Shown: positions 1 to 10,500, counted from the first letter of the stretch. The stretch: 47,810 nucleotides of DNA from Rhodococcus sp. AW25M09 (GCF_000333955.1 NZ_CAPS01000073.1:1-47810); one strand, 5' to 3'. The notes: generated by a model from the letters alone, not told the origin. Numbers and translations are program-made.

Positions 1-143
1 GGCTGGGGGACGGCCGCTATCAGCGAGAAGTCGTAGGTCGGCAGACCCTCGTCCGAGCGATCGAACCCGAATACCTCGCACGCGACGCCCAGCTCGAACT
101 GCTCGGCCAGCGGCATCAGCGCAACGACCACTCGTGTCAGCAT
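1..143 (-). CDS. GlxA-type AraC-family transcriptional regulator, N-terminus only
   Basis: The frame opens with ATG at 143 on the minus strand and runs off the left edge, so only about 47 residues are visible. They begin MLTRVVVALM and continue through EQFELGVACEVFG. That is how the DJ-1/PfpI-like N-terminal domain of GlxA-type regulators begins; the missing C-terminus would be an AraC helix-turn-helix. Family members sense a ligand with the amidase-like domain and regulate nearby transport or catabolic genes. It diverges from the small membrane gene at 226, so the two share the roughly 80-base spacer. The family call comes from one short but characteristic segment; no target can be inferred. 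Confidence 0.7.
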   Translation of the reverse strand, partial: MLTRVVVALMPLAEQFELGVACEVFGFDRSDEGLPTYDFSLIAAVPQ

Positions 144-225
144 GCACACGAGTATGGCAGAAAGTCGTCGATATATGGCGTTACTGCCACTCGTGCGGGA
201 TCCCCGCAGGTAGGACGCTGAGTGC

Positions 226-342
226 ATGACGATTGTACTTGTAGTTGTGCTGCTGTTTCTGGCCCTCGACGCGTTCGTGGTCGCAGGACTTGCTCCCGAC
301 ACCCACACGGAGGTGACTCGGTTCGGAGACTTTCGGTTCTGA
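226..342 (+). CDS. 38-residue single-span membrane miniprotein
   Basis: A short ATG frame encodes 38 residues. A hydrophobic run (IVLVVVLLFLALDAFVVAGL) spans most of the N-terminal half and a polar, charged tail (APDTHTEVTRFGDFRF) ends it. An AGGTAGGA purine stretch lies about ten bases before the ATG. The stop falls only 8 bases before the end of the convergent phosphoesterase gene, so the gap is filled neatly. The likely product is a one-span membrane peptide with a short exposed tail. I do not recognise a characterised family. The start, spacing and amphipathic layout argue for a real gene, but its length makes this uncertain. Confidence 0.55.
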   Translation: MTIVLVVVLLFLALDAFVVAGLAPDTHTEVTRFGDFRF

Positions 343-350
343 CGCGTCGC

Positions 351-857
351 TCAGCCGATTCGCCACTCCCGCTTGGCCTCACCGTCCCAACGACGCAGTG
401 CCACAGCCGAGCCGAGCAGATCTTCGATGTTCCTCGACAGCAGGCGCACGGCATCGCCCGCCTCCTCGGGCGTCAATCGCCGGGCCAGCGTCACGTGCGG
501 TGTCCATCGTCCGGGTTGGAGATGATCGAGCGAACGTTCGCCTACGGCCTCGAACATCCTGGCGTGCAGGTCGAGTAGATCGTTCGACGGAACGACCAGG
601 CGAGCAAGGGTGATCGTGCGTCCGCCGAACACGACGAGGCCACCGAGGCGCACCTGGAACGGATCGAAGCGGACGGCCGCGCCGTCGTCCACGGCGTCGG
701 GCATCCAGGAGGCCACCGCCATGGTGATGTGCGGGCGGTTCGACTCACCCCGGTGACGATTCTGGCTCGGAAGTTCGGCGTCGGACAGTGCCGCCCACTC
801 GCGGCGAACCGCGGCATCGAGGCCGGCGTCGAGAAGAAGTTCTGCAGACTGCACCAT
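351..857 (-). CDS. 2'-5' RNA ligase / 2H phosphoesterase family protein
   Basis: This is a 168-residue protein with the two HxT motifs that define 2H phosphoesterases, HIT at residues 43-45 and HVT at 121-123. Relatives hydrolyse cyclic phosphodiesters or ligate tRNA-half-like RNA ends in the cytoplasm; the physiological substrate here is unknown. I chose the ATG at 857 (MVQSAELLLD). The frame also contains an ATG at 866 and an upstream extension to 932, but those reach into the divergent dehydrogenase gene. Its start codon overlaps the start region of that gene. Family assignment is firm, exact function is not. Confidence 0.82.
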   Translation of the reverse strand: MVQSAELLLDAGLDAAVRREWAALSDAELPSQNRHRGESNRPHITMAVASWMPDAVDDGAAVRFDPFQVRLGGLVVFGGRTITLARLVVPSNDLLDLHARMFEAVGERSLDHLQPGRWTPHVTLARRLTPEEAGDAVRLLSRNIEDLLGSAVALRRWDGEAKREWRIG

Positions 858-867
858 GGAGGCCATG

Positions 868-1965
<1,098 letters not shown>

Positions 1966-1980
1966 TCGGAGCGTTGTCGG

Positions 1981-2808
1981 TCAGAGCGGCTTGCGGCTGC
2001 TGAAGATCGCGGTGCCGGGAAAGAGTTGCCCACGTAGCGGGCTCCACTGCCCCCATTCCCGGTCGAGCCATTCCGGCCAGTCCGGCTCGACGATGTCTCG
2101 CACCTCGAGGCCTGCGGCGACCAACTCGCGTACGCGGTCACCGATCGTGCGGTGATGCTCGACGTAATTCGGCGTCCCATCCCCGTCGTACTCGACGTAC
2201 GGGGTTCGATCGAAGTACGGAATCGTCGCGGTCAGCCCACCCACTCCCGGATCGTCGGGGAAGACCCACCGCATCGGATGATTGACGGCGAACACCCAGA
2301 TTCCGCCCGGTCGCAGTACCCGTGCGACTTCTCTCATGACGTTGGCCGAGTCCGCGACGAACGGAACCGCGCCGAACGCCGAGCACACGATGTCGAACCG
2401 TTCGTCGGCGAACGGCAACGACTCGGCACTGGCCTGAACCAGTGGAACCGTGGAACTGCCCTCCGTCATGGCGTCGAGCCCACGTTGCAACATGCCCATG
2501 GAGATGTCGAGACCGATGGCCCGGGCACCCTGGGCCCCCAGCCAGCGGGCGCACGGTGCCGAGCCGCAGCCCACTTCGAGTACGTCCTTGTCTGCAACGT
2601 CCCCCAAGAGGTGGACGTCGCCCTCGTGCAGTCCCTCCGGACACCAGACGAACTCCCCGGATGAGGTCGAGACGCCCAGAAATGCGCCGTGCGTACGGTG
2701 GTAGTTGTCGGCATCGAGGTCCCACCAGTGTCGGCTGGCTCGGTCGCTCGAGGCCGAATCGACTCTGCCGCGGCCGGGAGTGGTCGGTGGGACGGAAACA
2801 TCGTTCAC
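1981..2808 (-). CDS. class I SAM-dependent methyltransferase
   Basis: A 275-residue cytoplasmic methyltransferase. Motif I (VLEVGCGSAPC) binds S-adenosylmethionine, and the segments LPFADERFDIV and EVARVLRPGG are the usual post-I and motif III regions of the Methyltransf_11 fold. The C-terminal part, with FAVNHPMRWVFPDD and WPEWLDREW, matches a conserved actinobacterial subgroup of unknown substrate. It starts with GTG at 2808, with no Shine-Dalgarno but a TAGAGT hexamer just upstream, consistent with a leaderless transcript. It diverges from rpsA and converges on the dehydrogenase gene. Confidence 0.85.
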   Translation of the reverse strand: MNDVSVPPTTPGRGRVDSASSDRASRHWWDLDADNYHRTHGAFLGVSTSSGEFVWCPEGLHEGDVHLLGDVADKDVLEVGCGSAPCARWLGAQGARAIGLDISMGMLQRGLDAMTEGSSTVPLVQASAESLPFADERFDIVCSAFGAVPFVADSANVMREVARVLRPGGIWVFAVNHPMRWVFPDDPGVGGLTATIPYFDRTPYVEYDGDGTPNYVEHHRTIGDRVRELVAAGLEVRDIVEPDWPEWLDREWGQWSPLRGQLFPGTAIFSSRKPL

Positions 2809-2827
2809 ACGCCGACTCTAACCGGGT

Positions 2828-2857
2828 TTGTGCTGGTACTGCGGCATCGCGTACCCT
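2828..2857 (+). promoter_or_regulatory. candidate rpsA promoter
   Basis: TTGTGC at 2828-2833 and TACCCT at 2852-2857 are separated by 18 bases and sit about 165 bases before the rpsA ATG. That implies a long leader. The pair fits an actinobacterial housekeeping promoter loosely; no transcript data support it. Confidence 0.35.
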
Positions 2858-3020
2858 GTTCATCGCGAGTGTGTTCACGCTGCGCCCAGGTCGGGTTTCC
2901 CGGCGTCGGCGCTGCGGAGTCGGTGGCAGTTTCGCCGAAAGTGCTCGTGTTGCACATGTTCTACAGGTCCGACCGAACATCCATCAACCGATACCCAACC
3001 CGTCCGGAGCAACTCAACAC

Positions 3021-4500
3021 ATGCCCTCAACCACAACCTCACCGCAGGTAGCCGTCAACGACATCGGCTCCGCAGAGGATTTTCTCGCCGCCATCGACGC
3101 CACGATCAAGTACTTCAACGATGGTGACATCGTCGAGGGCACCATCGTCAAGGTCGATCGTGACGAGGTTCTGCTCGACATCGGTTACAAGACCGAAGGC
3201 GTCATCCCTTCCCGTGAGCTCTCCATCAAGCACGACGTCGACCCCAATGAGGTCGTCTCCGTGGGCGATGAGGTCGAAGCCCTCGTTCTCACCAAGGAGG
3301 ACAAGGAAGGCCGCCTGATCCTGTCCAAGAAGCGAGCTCAGTACGAGCGCGCCTGGGGCACCATCGAAGAGCTCAAGGAGAAGGACGAGGCCGTCAAGGG
3401 CACCGTCATCGAGGTCGTCAAGGGTGGACTCATCCTCGATATCGGCCTCCGTGGCTTCCTTCCCGCCTCGCTCGTCGAGATGCGTCGAGTCCGCGACCTC
3501 CAGCCGTACGTCGGCAAGGAGATCGAGGCCAAGATCATCGAACTCGACAAGAACCGCAACAATGTGGTCCTGTCGCGTCGCGCATGGCTCGAGCAGACTC
3601 AGTCCGAGGTTCGCAGCGAGTTCCTGCACCAGTTGCAGAAGGGCCAGGTCCGCAAGGGCGTCGTGTCCTCCATCGTCAACTTCGGTGCCTTCGTGGACCT
3701 CGGTGGCGTCGACGGCCTCGTGCACGTCTCGGAGCTGTCCTGGAAGCACATCGATCACCCGTCCGAGGTTGTCGAGGTCGGTACCGAGGTCACCGTCGAG
3801 GTTCTCGACGTCGACCTGGACCGCGAGCGTGTTTCGCTGTCGCTCAAGGCAACTCAGGAAGATCCGTGGCGCCAGTTCGCTCGCACCCACGCGATCGGCC
3901 AGATCGTGCCCGGCAAGGTCACCAAGCTGGTTCCCTTCGGTGCATTCGTGCGCGTCGAAGAGGGCATCGAGGGCCTCGTGCACATCTCCGAGCTGGCCGA
4001 GCGCCACGTGGAGGTTCCGGACCAGGTCGTGGGTGTCGGCGACGACGCACTCGTCAAGGTCATCGACATCGATCTCGAGCGTCGCCGGATTTCGCTGAGC
4101 CTCAAGCAGGCCAACGAGGACTACGCAGAAGAGTTCGATCCGTCCAAGTACGGCATGGCCGACTCGTACGACGAGGGTGGCAACTACATCTTCCCCGAGG
4201 GCTTCGACTCCGAGACCAACGAATGGCTCGAAGGTTACGAGAAGCAGCGTGAAGAGTGGGAAGGTCGCTACGCCGAGGCAGAGCGTCGCCACAAGATGCA
4301 CACCGCTCAGATGGAGAAGACGGCCAAGGACGAAGCTGCCGAAGCCGCCAACACCAACTACTCCTCCGAGTCGGGTCAGGTCCCCCGCCGATGCAGAAGG
4401 CGATGCTCCCGCAGCGTCGGCTCCCGCGTCGACCGGTGGATCGCTGGCCAGCGATGCGCAGCTCGCTGCACTTCGCGAGAAGCTGTCGGGCAACGCCTGA
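3021..4500 (+). CDS. rpsA: 30S ribosomal protein S1, frame broken near the 3' end
   Basis: S1 binds mRNA on the 30S subunit. The product has four S1 RNA-binding repeats, seen as the recurring patterns GDIVEGTIVKVDRDEVLLDIGY, KGTVIEVVKGGLILDIG, KGVVSSIVNFGAFVDLGGVDGLVHVSEL and PGKVTKLVPFGAFVRVEEGIEGLVHISEL. ATG 3021 follows a GGAG. The frame is intact to about 4380, then a run of five C (4382-4386) shifts it. As written, translation reads on in an Arg/Cys-rich nonsense frame to 4520. Removing one C restores VPADAEGDAPAAS and the tail LAALREKLSGNA, ending at 4500, giving about 492 residues. Because the gene is normally essential, a homopolymer sequencing error is the likeliest cause; a real frameshift would alter only the acidic, disordered tail. 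Confidence 0.93.
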
Positions 4501-4533
4501 TAAAAGATGTCCACCCGTGAGGGTGTGACCTCG

Positions 4534-4568
4534 GCCCCGGTTCTCTTCGTGAGAACCGGGGCTTTCTC
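4534..4568 (+). terminator. rpsA terminator
   Basis: A perfect 12-bp stem (GCCCCGGTTCTC pairing with GAGAACCGGGGC) closes a TTCGT loop and is followed by TTTCTCGTT. It begins 34 bases after the true rpsA stop. This is one of the clearest intrinsic terminators in the window. Confidence 0.85.
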
Positions 4569-4608
4569 GTTCGAATGTGTACCGGCACAGCCCAGCAGAG
4601 ACAACAAT

Positions 4609-4634
4609 GGACCCGGTTCTGCTGAACCGGGCCC
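4609..4634 (-). terminator. terminator of the minus-strand small gene
   Basis: CCCGGTTC and GAACCGGG form an 8-bp stem with a four-base loop; on the minus strand the hairpin is followed by ATTGTTG. It lies 22 bases beyond the stop of the small gene at 4657. Its core resembles the rpsA terminator, so two related hairpins face each other across about 45 bases. Confidence 0.6.
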
Positions 4635-4656
4635 ATGTTCGAGGGGGGAGTGCGAA

Positions 4657-4866
4657 CTACGCGGCGGTGGCTGGACTCCACTGGCCGACGCTCGCTGTGC
4701 GCTTGCGCATGGAGGCGAAGCTGTGGCGGGCGGGGGTCAGAAGGTTGGTGAACCAGTTTCGCCGGTGGTCGGCCAACGCCGAGGCAACTTCCGGGATGAG
4801 AATGCAATGAACGCCTGCATCCATGCCAAGGCGGTGCCGACCCGGTTGGATCTGATTGCTTCGCAT
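4657..4866 (-). CDS. hypothetical 69-residue protein
   Basis: An ATG at 4866 is preceded by AAAGGA at an ideal distance, and the frame ends at 4657 just before a hairpin terminator. The 69-residue product starts MRSNQIQPGRHRLGMDAG. It has a Trp/Phe-containing centre (RRNWFTNLLTPARHSFASM) and a basic, Ser/Ala-rich end (RKRTASVGQWSPATAA). There is no signal peptide or membrane span. The basic charge would suit a nucleic-acid- or ribosome-associated role, but that is speculation. It lies alone between rpsA and coaE and I do not recognise the family. Overlapping frames exist on both strands, but only this one has a ribosome site plus terminator. Confidence 0.6.
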   Translation of the reverse strand: MRSNQIQPGRHRLGMDAGVHCILIPEVASALADHRRNWFTNLLTPARHSFASMRKRTASVGQWSPATAA

Positions 4867-4995
4867 GGGTGTCCTTTTCGATAGCAGTGGGTCGGCACAT
4901 CGTGGTCGCGCTCGTCGAAGATAACCGACACACCTCCGAAAACGGTGCATTTGGGGCTGGTGTGCTTCGGCGTGTTCGAGTGTCAGACTGGGTGC

Positions 4996-6213
4996 ATGCT
5001 GAGACTGGGACTGACAGGTGGAATAGGCGCCGGAAAATCGACCGTGGCGACGGTATTGACCGAACTGGGGGGAGTTCTCGTCGATTCCGATGTGCTCGCC
5101 CGTGAAGTCGTGGAGCCGGGAACACCTGGGCTGCAACAACTGACGGAGACCTTCGGTACCGATATTCTTGCGCCCGATGGCTCACTGGACCGTCCGGCGT
5201 TGGCCGCCAAGGCATTCGGCGACGAGGAATCTCGCAAGAAGCTCAACGCCATCGTCCATCCGTTGGTCGGTAAACGCACTGCCGAGATCATCGACGGCGC
5301 GGCACGCGATGCCGTAGTGGTGCAGGACATCCCGCTCTTGGTCGAAGGGTCGATGGGCCCGTTCTTTCAGCTGGTGGTGGTCGTCTGGGTCGATGCCGAG
5401 GAGCGAGTACGCCGACTCACCGGTCAACGAAACATGTCGGAGGCGGACGCACGCGCGCGCATCGCAGCGCAGGCGACCGACGACGCGCGTCGAGTTGCAG
5501 CAGACGTCTGGATCGACAACACCGGAGCACCGGGCAGCGTCGACGAGCAGGTTCGGGCCCTGTGGAACGAGCGCTTGATTCCCTTCGAGCGCAACATCAG
5601 AGAAAGAGTTGTCGCCCGGACGCATCCGGAACTGGCGACGGCCGATCCGGCGTGGGAATCGCAGGCCCGCCGAATCATCGGGCGTCTCGCACTGGCATGT
5701 GGGGACAAGGCCGTGCGGATCGACCATGTCGGTTCCACCGCCGTGCCCGGACTCGACGCCAAGAACGTGATCGATATTCAGATCACGGTCCGCGGACTCG
5801 ACGACGCCGATGCGGTCGGCGATCAATTGTGCGCGGCAGGGTTCCCCGGAGTCGAGGCAAGCAACTCCGACGAGCCGAAGCCCGCGTACGGAATCGGCGG
5901 TGAGGCCGATCCGGCAGTGTGGGGCAAGCGCTTTCACGGCAGCGCAGACCCCGGTCGACCGGCAAATGTGCATCTACGAGTGGACGGTTGGCCGAACCAG
6001 AAGTTCGCTCTGCTGTTCCGTGACTGGCTCCGGGCCGAGACAGGTACAGCGACGGAATACGCGGGAATCAAGAGACGTGCCTCCGAGGCCGCAGCAGGAA
6101 TCACGGACTATCGTTCGGCGATCGAGGCGTACGAGAACGCGAAGGCACCATGGTTCGACGTGGCATACCGTCGGGCGTGGCAGTGGGCGGCGGATACCGG
6201 ATGGTCCTCCTGA
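4996..6213 (+). CDS. coaE: dephospho-CoA kinase fused to a GrpB (UPF0157) domain
   Basis: The N-terminal ~195 residues are dephospho-CoA kinase, the last step of coenzyme A synthesis (ATP-dependent 3'-phosphorylation of dephospho-CoA). The Walker A motif GGIGAGKS is at residues 8-15 and VDSDVLAREVV supplies the substrate-binding Asp. Residues ~205-400 form a GrpB/UPF0157 domain, a nucleotidyltransferase-like fold, with HVGSTAVPGL at 244-253 and KNVIDIQI following. Total length is 405 residues, about twice that of a stand-alone CoaE. The fused form is usual in mycobacteria and relatives; what the GrpB half does is unknown. ATG 4996 was chosen because the kinase motif starts at once. Confidence 0.93.
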   Translation: MLRLGLTGGIGAGKSTVATVLTELGGVLVDSDVLAREVVEPGTPGLQQLTETFGTDILAPDGSLDRPALAAKAFGDEESRKKLNAIVHPLVGKRTAEIIDGAARDAVVVQDIPLLVEGSMGPFFQLVVVVWVDAEERVRRLTGQRNMSEADARARIAAQATDDARRVAADVWIDNTGAPGSVDEQVRALWNERLIPFERNIRERVVARTHPELATADPAWESQARRIIGRLALACGDKAVRIDHVGSTAVPGLDAKNVIDIQITVRGLDDADAVGDQLCAAGFPGVEASNSDEPKPAYGIGGEADPAVWGKRFHGSADPGRPANVHLRVDGWPNQKFALLFRDWLRAETGTATEYAGIKRRASEAAAGITDYRSAIEAYENAKAPWFDVAYRRAWQWAADTGWSS

Positions 6214-6274
6214 CGGCTCGGTCTCGAACCGGACAGCGGTTCAAGTTGCCACATCTCGGGGTAGACGGGCAGCT

Positions 6275-7705
6275 ATGACGCCACGTAAGTCGACTGCCGA
6301 TGCACAGCCCCACGACGATGGGGAGAGTCCGGACGGACTCGGAGGCGGCCCGACGGCGTCTCGGTTCGAGGCCTTTCGCGCATTGGCGCAGGCCAGAGCC
6401 CGTGGCGAGATGGTGTTTCTTCCGCGTCACCTCACTGGTCACGAGCGGCGCAGACACGTGCGTCAGACCATTCGGGAGGACCACGAGACTCGGATTGCGA
6501 ACAAGGACGAAGAAGCCGTTGCCAAGTTCGACAAACTACACAAGAGCGTCTTCTCGTTCTTTCGTGGAACGTGCCTGCTGTTCTACCGCGATATGGCGGG
6601 AGAAGACGCGTGGATGCCCACGGTTCTGACCCTCGGCGATGTGCACCCGGAGAACTTCGGCGTGATGCCGAGCGTGGACAACGTGCCGATATTCGGTCCG
6701 AACGATTTCGACGAGTCCTTCTACGCGCCGTTCACTTGGGATCTCAAGCGAGGGGCGACGGCGTTCATGATCGGTGCGGGGGCCGAGGGCGGACAGGGCC
6801 GAAAGAAGCAGCGGAAGATCGCTGCGAGTTTCGTGCGCGGCTATATCGATGCCATGGAGCAGCTCGCCGCCGACTCCAGCGAGCAATACCAGCAGATGCG
6901 CCAGGACAACGCGCCGAAACTGATCCGAAAGCTGATCGAGGATTCGTTGGAGGATCGATCGCATTGGTTGGCCAGGAAATATCACGACGAGTACAGCTGG
7001 GGTTTTCGAGCCGACGACGAGCATGTGCCGATCACGCACCGGGTGCCCGAGTTCCAGGAGGCGCTGGAGCGATTCATCGCGGACAAAGGTGTCGAGATAC
7101 CGGACCGCGCCGGCAATCTTGCGGTCAAGGATGTGTGCAAACGGCTCGGACAGGGCACCGCATCGCTGGGCCTGCCGCGCTACTACCTCAAGGTGGAGGG
7201 TCCGCGTCAGGACGGCTCCGACGACATCATCATCGAGTTCAAGCATGCGCGTCGCTCTGCCCTGGACGGTCTGACACCGCCGTGCGAGTACGTCGTCGAC
7301 GGTGACGCCGGCCGTATCTCGCACGCTCAGGGGGTATTGCTGGTCGGTGGTGACCGCTTCTACGGTGCAGCCGAGGTAGATGGCGTTGCTTTCATGGTGC
7401 GCGAGCGTGCACCGTTTCGCGACGACATCGATCTCGACGACCTGTCCGGAAAACAATGGAAGACGTACGCCAGGATCTGCGGCGGCTCCCTTGCGCAGGC
7501 TCATGCGCTCTCCGACGAGGCCGGCTTGGTCGACCATGACATCGAACCCGAGATCCTGGCGGCCATCGGCAGCCGCGAGCTGTTCGTCGAAGACATCGTT
7601 GCCTTCGCCGACGATGCAGCACAGCGGGTACGCGCCGATCACGAGCACTTCCGTGCGGACCATGAGTTGGGAGCGTTTCGGTTCATCGACCGGGTATTCC
7701 GGTGA
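6275..7705 (+). CDS. DUF2252 family protein
   Basis: A 476-residue soluble protein of the DUF2252 family. It contains LGDVHPENFG and GPNDFDES. These resemble the catalytic loop and metal-binding Asp of aminoglycoside-phosphotransferase-like kinases, a distant relationship I infer from the motif only. HARRSALDG and FMVRERAPFRDDIDLD are further family-conserved segments. The N-terminal ~30 residues are polar and poorly conserved in type. The ATG at 6275 is the first credible start after coaE; the open frame extends further upstream only as a shadow of coaE. No experimental function is known to me for the family. Confidence 0.82.
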   Translation: MTPRKSTADAQPHDDGESPDGLGGGPTASRFEAFRALAQARARGEMVFLPRHLTGHERRRHVRQTIREDHETRIANKDEEAVAKFDKLHKSVFSFFRGTCLLFYRDMAGEDAWMPTVLTLGDVHPENFGVMPSVDNVPIFGPNDFDESFYAPFTWDLKRGATAFMIGAGAEGGQGRKKQRKIAASFVRGYIDAMEQLAADSSEQYQQMRQDNAPKLIRKLIEDSLEDRSHWLARKYHDEYSWGFRADDEHVPITHRVPEFQEALERFIADKGVEIPDRAGNLAVKDVCKRLGQGTASLGLPRYYLKVEGPRQDGSDDIIIEFKHARRSALDGLTPPCEYVVDGDAGRISHAQGVLLVGGDRFYGAAEVDGVAFMVRERAPFRDDIDLDDLSGKQWKTYARICGGSLAQAHALSDEAGLVDHDIEPEILAAIGSRELFVEDIVAFADDAAQRVRADHEHFRADHELGAFRFIDRVFR

Positions 7706-7713
7706 TGGACGAA

Positions 7714-8259
7714 TCAGGTTGGCTTACCGTTCCATTCGGTCGGCATCCCGACGGACGCGAGCCACGCATTCAGATCGTAATCGTGCCGCGTCAGCCCTTC
7801 GATGGCCGTGATCGATCTGGCCAGCGCACGCTCGGCCGTCGGGGTGTCGAGATGCTGCGCCACCCGCGCGTCGAACAATTCGTCGACGTCCAATAAGTCG
7901 TAGCCACGGCCGGTGCGAACGCTGAGGTCGAGGTAGTGGTCGATCGATGTCCACTCGGTGGTGCCGGATGCGTATTCGCCGATGTCGACGTAGTAGTCCT
8001 GGTCGCGGGCATTCTCGGGAACGTAGTGGAAGACAGACGCTCGCAGTCCCAGGGACGGCAGCAGCCAGGACTCCAGGTAGTGGAAGTGCGGGTGATCCGA
8101 CGGTCTGGCCATGTACAGCCCCCACGGCTCGACGCGGTATTCGTCGACGGCGCGCACGAAACCCTTGGGGTCGACGTTCGTCTTGGCGACGAGGTCGAAG
8201 GTCTCGTGCTTGGGGGCATGAACGACGGCGTGCGCACCGGCTGACGTGTGAGCGACCAT
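7714..8259 (-). CDS. DUF402 family protein (FomD-like)
   Basis: A 181-residue member of DUF402, the fold shared with FomD and with nucleoside di/triphosphatases of Gram-positives. Conserved elements are the aromatic-rich [13 protein letters not shown], the [10 protein letters not shown] strand and the acidic [21 protein letters not shown] segment that would bind metal. The likely activity is hydrolysis of a nucleotide or phospho-adduct; the substrate cannot be told. I start it at ATG 8259; longer frames run into the uvrB promoter. It is divergent from uvrB and convergent with the DUF2252 gene, whose stop is 9 bases away. Confidence 0.78.
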   Translation of the reverse strand: MVAHTSAGAHAVVHAPKHETFDLVAKTNVDPKGFVRAVDEYRVEPWGLYMARPSDHPHFHYLESWLLPSLGLRASVFHYVPENARDQDYYVDIGEYASGTTEWTSIDHYLDLSVRTGRGYDLLDVDELFDARVAQHLDTPTAERALARSITAIEGLTRHDYDLNAWLASVGMPTEWNGKPT

Positions 8260-8337
8260 GCCTGTAGAAGCTACCGGGAACTGGCCTCCCGGGTCTGCCC
8301 GACGGAACTTGTCGGTGGTCGCGTCTACGCTTGTGAA

Positions 8338-10500
8338 ATGGCGTTTGCATCCGAACATCCCGTTGTCGCGCACTCCGAACATCGTCCGGTGGGCGCAATC
8401 GAGCGCACGGGGCCGGCATTCGAGGTCGTCAGCGAACACACACCGGCGGGCGATCAGCCGACCGCCATCGCCGAGCTAGAACGGCGGATCAAGGCAGACG
8501 AGAAGGACATCGTGTTGCTCGGTGCCACCGGTACCGGCAAATCGGCCACCACTGCCTGGCTCATCGAGAAGCTGCAGCGCCCAACCCTGGTGATGGCTCC
8601 CAACAAGACGTTGGCGGCGCAGTTGGCGAACGAGCTACGAGACATGTTGCCCAACAACGCAGTCGAGTATTTCGTCTCGTACTACGACTACTACCAGCCC
8701 GAGGCGTACATCGCGCAGACCGATACTTACATCGAGAAGGATTCGTCCGTCAATGACGATGTCGAGCGTCTGCGGCACTCGGCGACGGCATCTCTGCTCT
8801 CGCGCCGCGACGTGGTCGTGGTGGCGTCGGTGTCGTGCATCTACGGTCTCGGTACCCCGCAGTCGTACGTCGATCGGTCGATCGAGCTGGAGGTCAACGT
8901 CGAAGTGCAGCGTGACGCGCTGCTCCGGCTGCTTGTGGATGTGCAGTACACCCGCAACGACATGGCCTTCACCCGCGGATCGTTCCGGGTTCGCGGTGAC
9001 ACCGTCGAGATCATTCCGTCCTACGAGGAGCTGGCGATTCGCATCGAGTTCTTCGGCGACGAGATCGAAGCGCTGTACTACCTGCATCCCCTCACCGGCG
9101 ACATCGTTCGACAGGTCGATTCGGTCCGCATCTTCCCGGCCACGCACTACGTTGCCGGGCCGGAGCGGATGGAACGAGCCGTCAAGGACATCGAAGCCGA
9201 GCTCGAAGCACGTCTGGCCGAGCTGGAGGGCAAGGGCAAACTACTCGAGGCGCAGCGGCTACGGATGCGGACACAGTACGACCTGGAGATGATCAAGCAG
9301 GTCGGGTTCTGCTCGGGTATCGAGAACTACTCGCGGCACATCGACGGTCGCGGCGCGGGTACCGCGCCGGCAACCCTGATCGATTACTTTCCCGAGGACT
9401 TTCTCATGGTCATCGATGAGTCGCACGTGACCGTGCCGCAGATCGGGGCCATGTACGAGGGCGACATGTCGCGCAAGCGCAACCTCGTCGACTTCGGGTT
9501 CCGCCTGCCGTCCGCGACCGACAACCGACCTCTGACGTGGGAGGAGTTCACCCAGCGAATCGGCCAGACGGTCTACCTCTCGGCAACGCCGGGAAAGTAC
9601 GAGTTGGGGCAGACCGGGGGAGAGTTCGTCGAGCAGGTGATCCGCCCCACCGGACTCGTCGATCCTCAGGTCGTCATCAAGCCGACCAAGGGACAGATCG
9701 ACGACTTGGTTCATCAGATCCGAGAGCGCGCCGAGAAGGACGAGCGTGTTTTGGTGACCACTCTGACCAAGAAGATGTCGGAGGATCTGACCGACTACCT
9801 GCTCGAACTGGGTATTCGCGTCCGATACCTGCACTCCGACATCGATACGCTGCGCCGCGTCGAGTTGCTCCGGCAGCTTCGGCTGGGCGAGTACGACGTA
9901 CTGGTGGGCATCAACCTGCTGCGGGAGGGTCTCGACCTTCCTGAGGTCTCGCTGGTGGCCATTCTCGATGCCGACAAGGAGGGCTTCCTCCGCAGCGGTA
10001 CCAGCCTCATTCAGACCATCGGTCGCGCCGCGCGAAACGTCTCCGGCGAAGTCCACATGTACGCCGACAAGATGACCGACTCGATGACCTACGCGATCGA
10101 GGAAACCGATCGTCGGCGTGAGAAGCAGATCGCGTACAACAAGGAGCGGGGCGTCGATCCGCAGCCGCTGCGCAAGAAGATCGCTGACATCCTCGACCAG
10201 GTGTATCAGGAAGCCGACGACACCGATTCCGTCGTCGAAGTCGGTGGATCCGGTCGAAATGCCAGCCGCGGCCGGCGGGCACAGGGGGAGGCCGGCAGGT
10301 CGGTGAGCTCGGGGGTCTACGAGGGGCAGGACGTCTCCTCCATGCCGAGAGCCGAACTGGCCGACCTGATCAAGAACATGACCGACCAGATGATGAATGC
10401 GGCACGCGAGTTGAAGTTCGAGCTCGCAGGTCGCCTCAGAGACGAGATCCAGGATCTCAAGAAGGAACTCCGCGGCATGGACGCTGCCGGTCTGAAGTAG
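8338..10500 (+). CDS. uvrB: excinuclease ABC subunit B
   Basis: UvrB is the damage-verifying helicase-like subunit of nucleotide excision repair. The 720-residue protein has Walker A GATGTGKS at residues 62-69, the beta-hairpin region that inserts into DNA ([20 protein letters not shown]), the helicase motifs DESHVT and IGRAARN, and a C-terminal UVR coiled-coil motif that contacts UvrC ([17 protein letters not shown] onward). ATG 8338 has no ribosome site, but a TACGCT hexamer at 8326-8331 ends six bases before it, as in leaderless actinobacterial mRNAs. I saw no SOS box upstream. Gene order uvrB before uvrA is as in mycobacteria. Confidence 0.97.
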   Translation: MAFASEHPVVAHSEHRPVGAIERTGPAFEVVSEHTPAGDQPTAIAELERRIKADEKDIVLLGATGTGKSATTAWLIEKLQRPTLVMAPNKTLAAQLANELRDMLPNNAVEYFVSYYDYYQPEAYIAQTDTYIEKDSSVNDDVERLRHSATASLLSRRDVVVVASVSCIYGLGTPQSYVDRSIELEVNVEVQRDALLRLLVDVQYTRNDMAFTRGSFRVRGDTVEIIPSYEELAIRIEFFGDEIEALYYLHPLTGDIVRQVDSVRIFPATHYVAGPERMERAVKDIEAELEARLAELEGKGKLLEAQRLRMRTQYDLEMIKQVGFCSGIENYSRHIDGRGAGTAPATLIDYFPEDFLMVIDESHVTVPQIGAMYEGDMSRKRNLVDFGFRLPSATDNRPLTWEEFTQRIGQTVYLSATPGKYELGQTGGEFVEQVIRPTGLVDPQVVIKPTKGQIDDLVHQIRERAEKDERVLVTTLTKKMSEDLTDYLLELGIRVRYLHSDIDTLRRVELLRQLRLGEYDVLVGINLLREGLDLPEVSLVAILDADKEGFLRSGTSLIQTIGRAARNVSGEVHMYADKMTDSMTYAIEETDRRREKQIAYNKERGVDPQPLRKKIADILDQVYQEADDTDSVVEVGGSGRNASRGRRAQGEAGRSVSSGVYEGQDVSSMPRAELADLIKNMTDQMMNAARELKFELAGRLRDEIQDLKKELRGMDAAGLK

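Noticed and set aside
4382..4386. programmed ribosomal frameshift in rpsA
   Set aside because: A bare C5 run with no nearby stimulatory structure, in a family not known for recoding; error or mutation is simpler.
3039..4607. 522-residue open frame antisense to rpsA
   Set aside because: It mirrors the codon bias of rpsA, has no ribosome site and no recognisable domain; long antisense frames are normal in high-GC genes.
8260..8337. SOS (LexA) box before uvrB
   Set aside because: No sequence close to the actinobacterial TCGAAC-N4-GTTCGA pattern was found here or before uvrA.
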